A stretch of 64,000 nucleotides of DNA from Candidatus Thorarchaeota archaeon (GTDB lineage Archaea > Asgardarchaeota > Thorarchaeia > Thorarchaeales > Thorarchaeaceae). The notes under the pieces were generated by a model that saw nothing but the letters and a program-made list of their open reading frames with translations, did not search any database and was not told where the DNA came from. Location of the stretch: NCBI GenBank assembly GCA_019057475.1, contig DXJO01000018.1:1-64000 (forward strand). Direction: 5' to 3'. The stretch's first letter is position 1; each line of letters begins with the position of its first letter. Positions 63,309-64,000 of the stretch are shown here, piece after piece. A program made the translations under genes and the position numbers.

Positions 63309-64000
63309 TCAGCCCATCCTCTTCTTCCAAAACTGACAAATCTCCAGAGGGGTTGCGAACCACACATCTTCTCGCGATTTCATGAGCTGGATTAGCTTCT
63401 CCAGCATCTTAGTTCTCGAAGGAATGCCGATTATTTGGGGATGCATTGCAAGCATAAAGTACAGCCCTTCGTCGTAAACCGCTTCGAATTCATCCGACCA
63501 TATTTCAAGGACCTTCCTGTGACTACTGATGCCGCTTTGGTATTCAAGAGGTGGGAAGTAGTTGAATCCAAAGTAAACCCAATCATCCAGTATCCAGCGA
63601 ATGGGAAGCTCTATAATCTTCTTATTTTCCGTCGCAATGGCGTACGGAACATCATCGCCCATCATGCTGCTATCGTAGATTAAGCCGTGCTTGGATAGCA
63701 GGTTAAGGGTGTTAGCACTCATGTCGGCTGCCGGCGCTCTGTATCCCATTGGCTTTTTGCCTGTAATCTCTTCCAGAACTTCAGTACCCTTCTCAAGTTC
63801 TTCCTTCTCCTCTAGAAGACTGCAGCTTGCAGGGTTTCTGTGGGAATATCCATGGTGTCCGACTTCATGTCCGTCCCCACTGATTTCCATCACGGTTTCC
63901 GGATATCTCTCGGCCACCTCTCCAGGGATGAAAAAGCCTGCCTTCAAATTGTGTGTCTTCAACAATCGCAGAATGCGGGGAACGCCTGCTTTGGGGCCGT
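63309..64000 (-). CDS. Polysaccharide deacetylase (NodB/PuuE-like), 5' end outside window
   Basis: The frame runs off the right edge: reading inward GPKAGVPRILRLLKTHNLKAGFF, then GHEVGHHGYSHRNP (His-x3-His metal site), GYRAPAAD, and a late MLAMHPQIIG His. The NodB fold hydrolyses N-acetyl groups of sugars or acts as allantoinase/peptidoglycan deacetylase. The catalytic Asp of motif 1 lies beyond the window. Stops 6 bp before the SDR start, an operon. Confidence 0.85.
   Translation of the reverse strand, partial: GPKAGVPRILRLLKTHNLKAGFFIPGEVAERYPETVMEISGDGHEVGHHGYSHRNPASCSLLEEKEELEKGTEVLEEITGKKPMGYRAPAADMSANTLNLLSKHGLIYDSSMMGDDVPYAIATENKKIIELPIRWILDDWVYFGFNYFPPLEYQSGISSHRKVLEIWSDEFEAVYDEGLYFMLAMHPQIIGIPSRTKMLEKLIQLMKSREDVWFATPLEICQFWKKRMG

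Noticed and set aside
1-64000. tRNA or rRNA genes as integration sites
   Set aside because: No cloverleaf or conserved T-loop (GGTTCGAATCC-type) context recognised by eye; a tRNAscan run would settle it.

Overview
The window looks like a piece of an Asgard archaeal chromosome, probably Thorarchaeia-like. The evidence is a Ras/Rab-type small GTPase (34.3-34.9 kb), archaeal ribbon-helix-helix (RHH) and zinc-ribbon proteins, an archaeal-type integrase with a zinc-ribbon tail, TldD/TldE, and a corrinoid methyltransferase pair of the monomethylamine type. GC content looks to be in the upper 40s. Many starts are GTG or TTG, and genes are often coupled by 1-4 nt overlaps. The lineage is inferred from gene content only. 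No rRNA, tRNA or CRISPR array was seen.

1-14.1 kb: remains of one or more integrated plasmid- or virus-like elements. A ParB-like protein is followed by a tightly coupled operon: a 40-aa zinc ribbon, a 1079-aa primase-helicase, small CxxC proteins, an RHH regulator, and unknown proteins, with a His-rich protein and a predicted PD-(D/E)XK nuclease downstream. A strong terminator follows. Next come 700 bp of nested inverted repeats, a truncated tyrosine integrase, and a decayed duplicate of the integrase-tail/RHH-tail module with its own tandem repeats. Small membrane and coiled-coil proteins and another integrase fragment close the region.

14.1-20.6 kb: accessory genes, mostly on the minus strand. 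They include a membrane protein, a secreted protein, an HNH-type protein, several small unknowns, a gene split by an apparent frameshift, and a decayed type II restriction endonuclease.

21.1-30.7 kb: a six-gene, plus-strand, overlapping operon that is a variant class 2 DISARM defence system: DrmA-like helicase, DrmB (DUF1998), DrmC (phospholipase D fold), an unrecognised 469-aa protein, an endonuclease III-type [4Fe-4S] DNA glycosylase, and a 5-cytosine methyltransferase. The glycosylase and the unknown protein are not part of described DISARM sets. Together with the restriction endonuclease remnant this makes a defence island.

31.3-43.7 kb: housekeeping and metabolic genes: tldD/tldE, the small GTPase, a radical SAM protein, an isoprenylcysteine-methyltransferase-like membrane protein, a 980-aa surface protein, a GNAT acetyltransferase, TusA, and a DsrE-DsrF-DsrH-like sulfur relay set.

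43.8-64 kb: a peptide/amino-compound utilisation region. A binding protein, an OppB-OppC fused permease and two ATPases form a peptide ABC transporter. Downstream are a class III aminotransferase, two paralogous M28 peptidases, a nitrilase-family amidase, an M20 hydrolase, and a corrinoid protein with a pyrrolysine-free MtmB homologue. A regulator with an RHH-like N-terminus follows. Intergenic regions of this cluster carry repeated TGAACA/TGTTCA half-sites, and one roughly 70-bp control element occurs twice in inverted orientation (51.66-51.73 and 59.03-59.10 kb). I infer one regulon. An SDR dehydrogenase and a partial polysaccharide deacetylase end the window.
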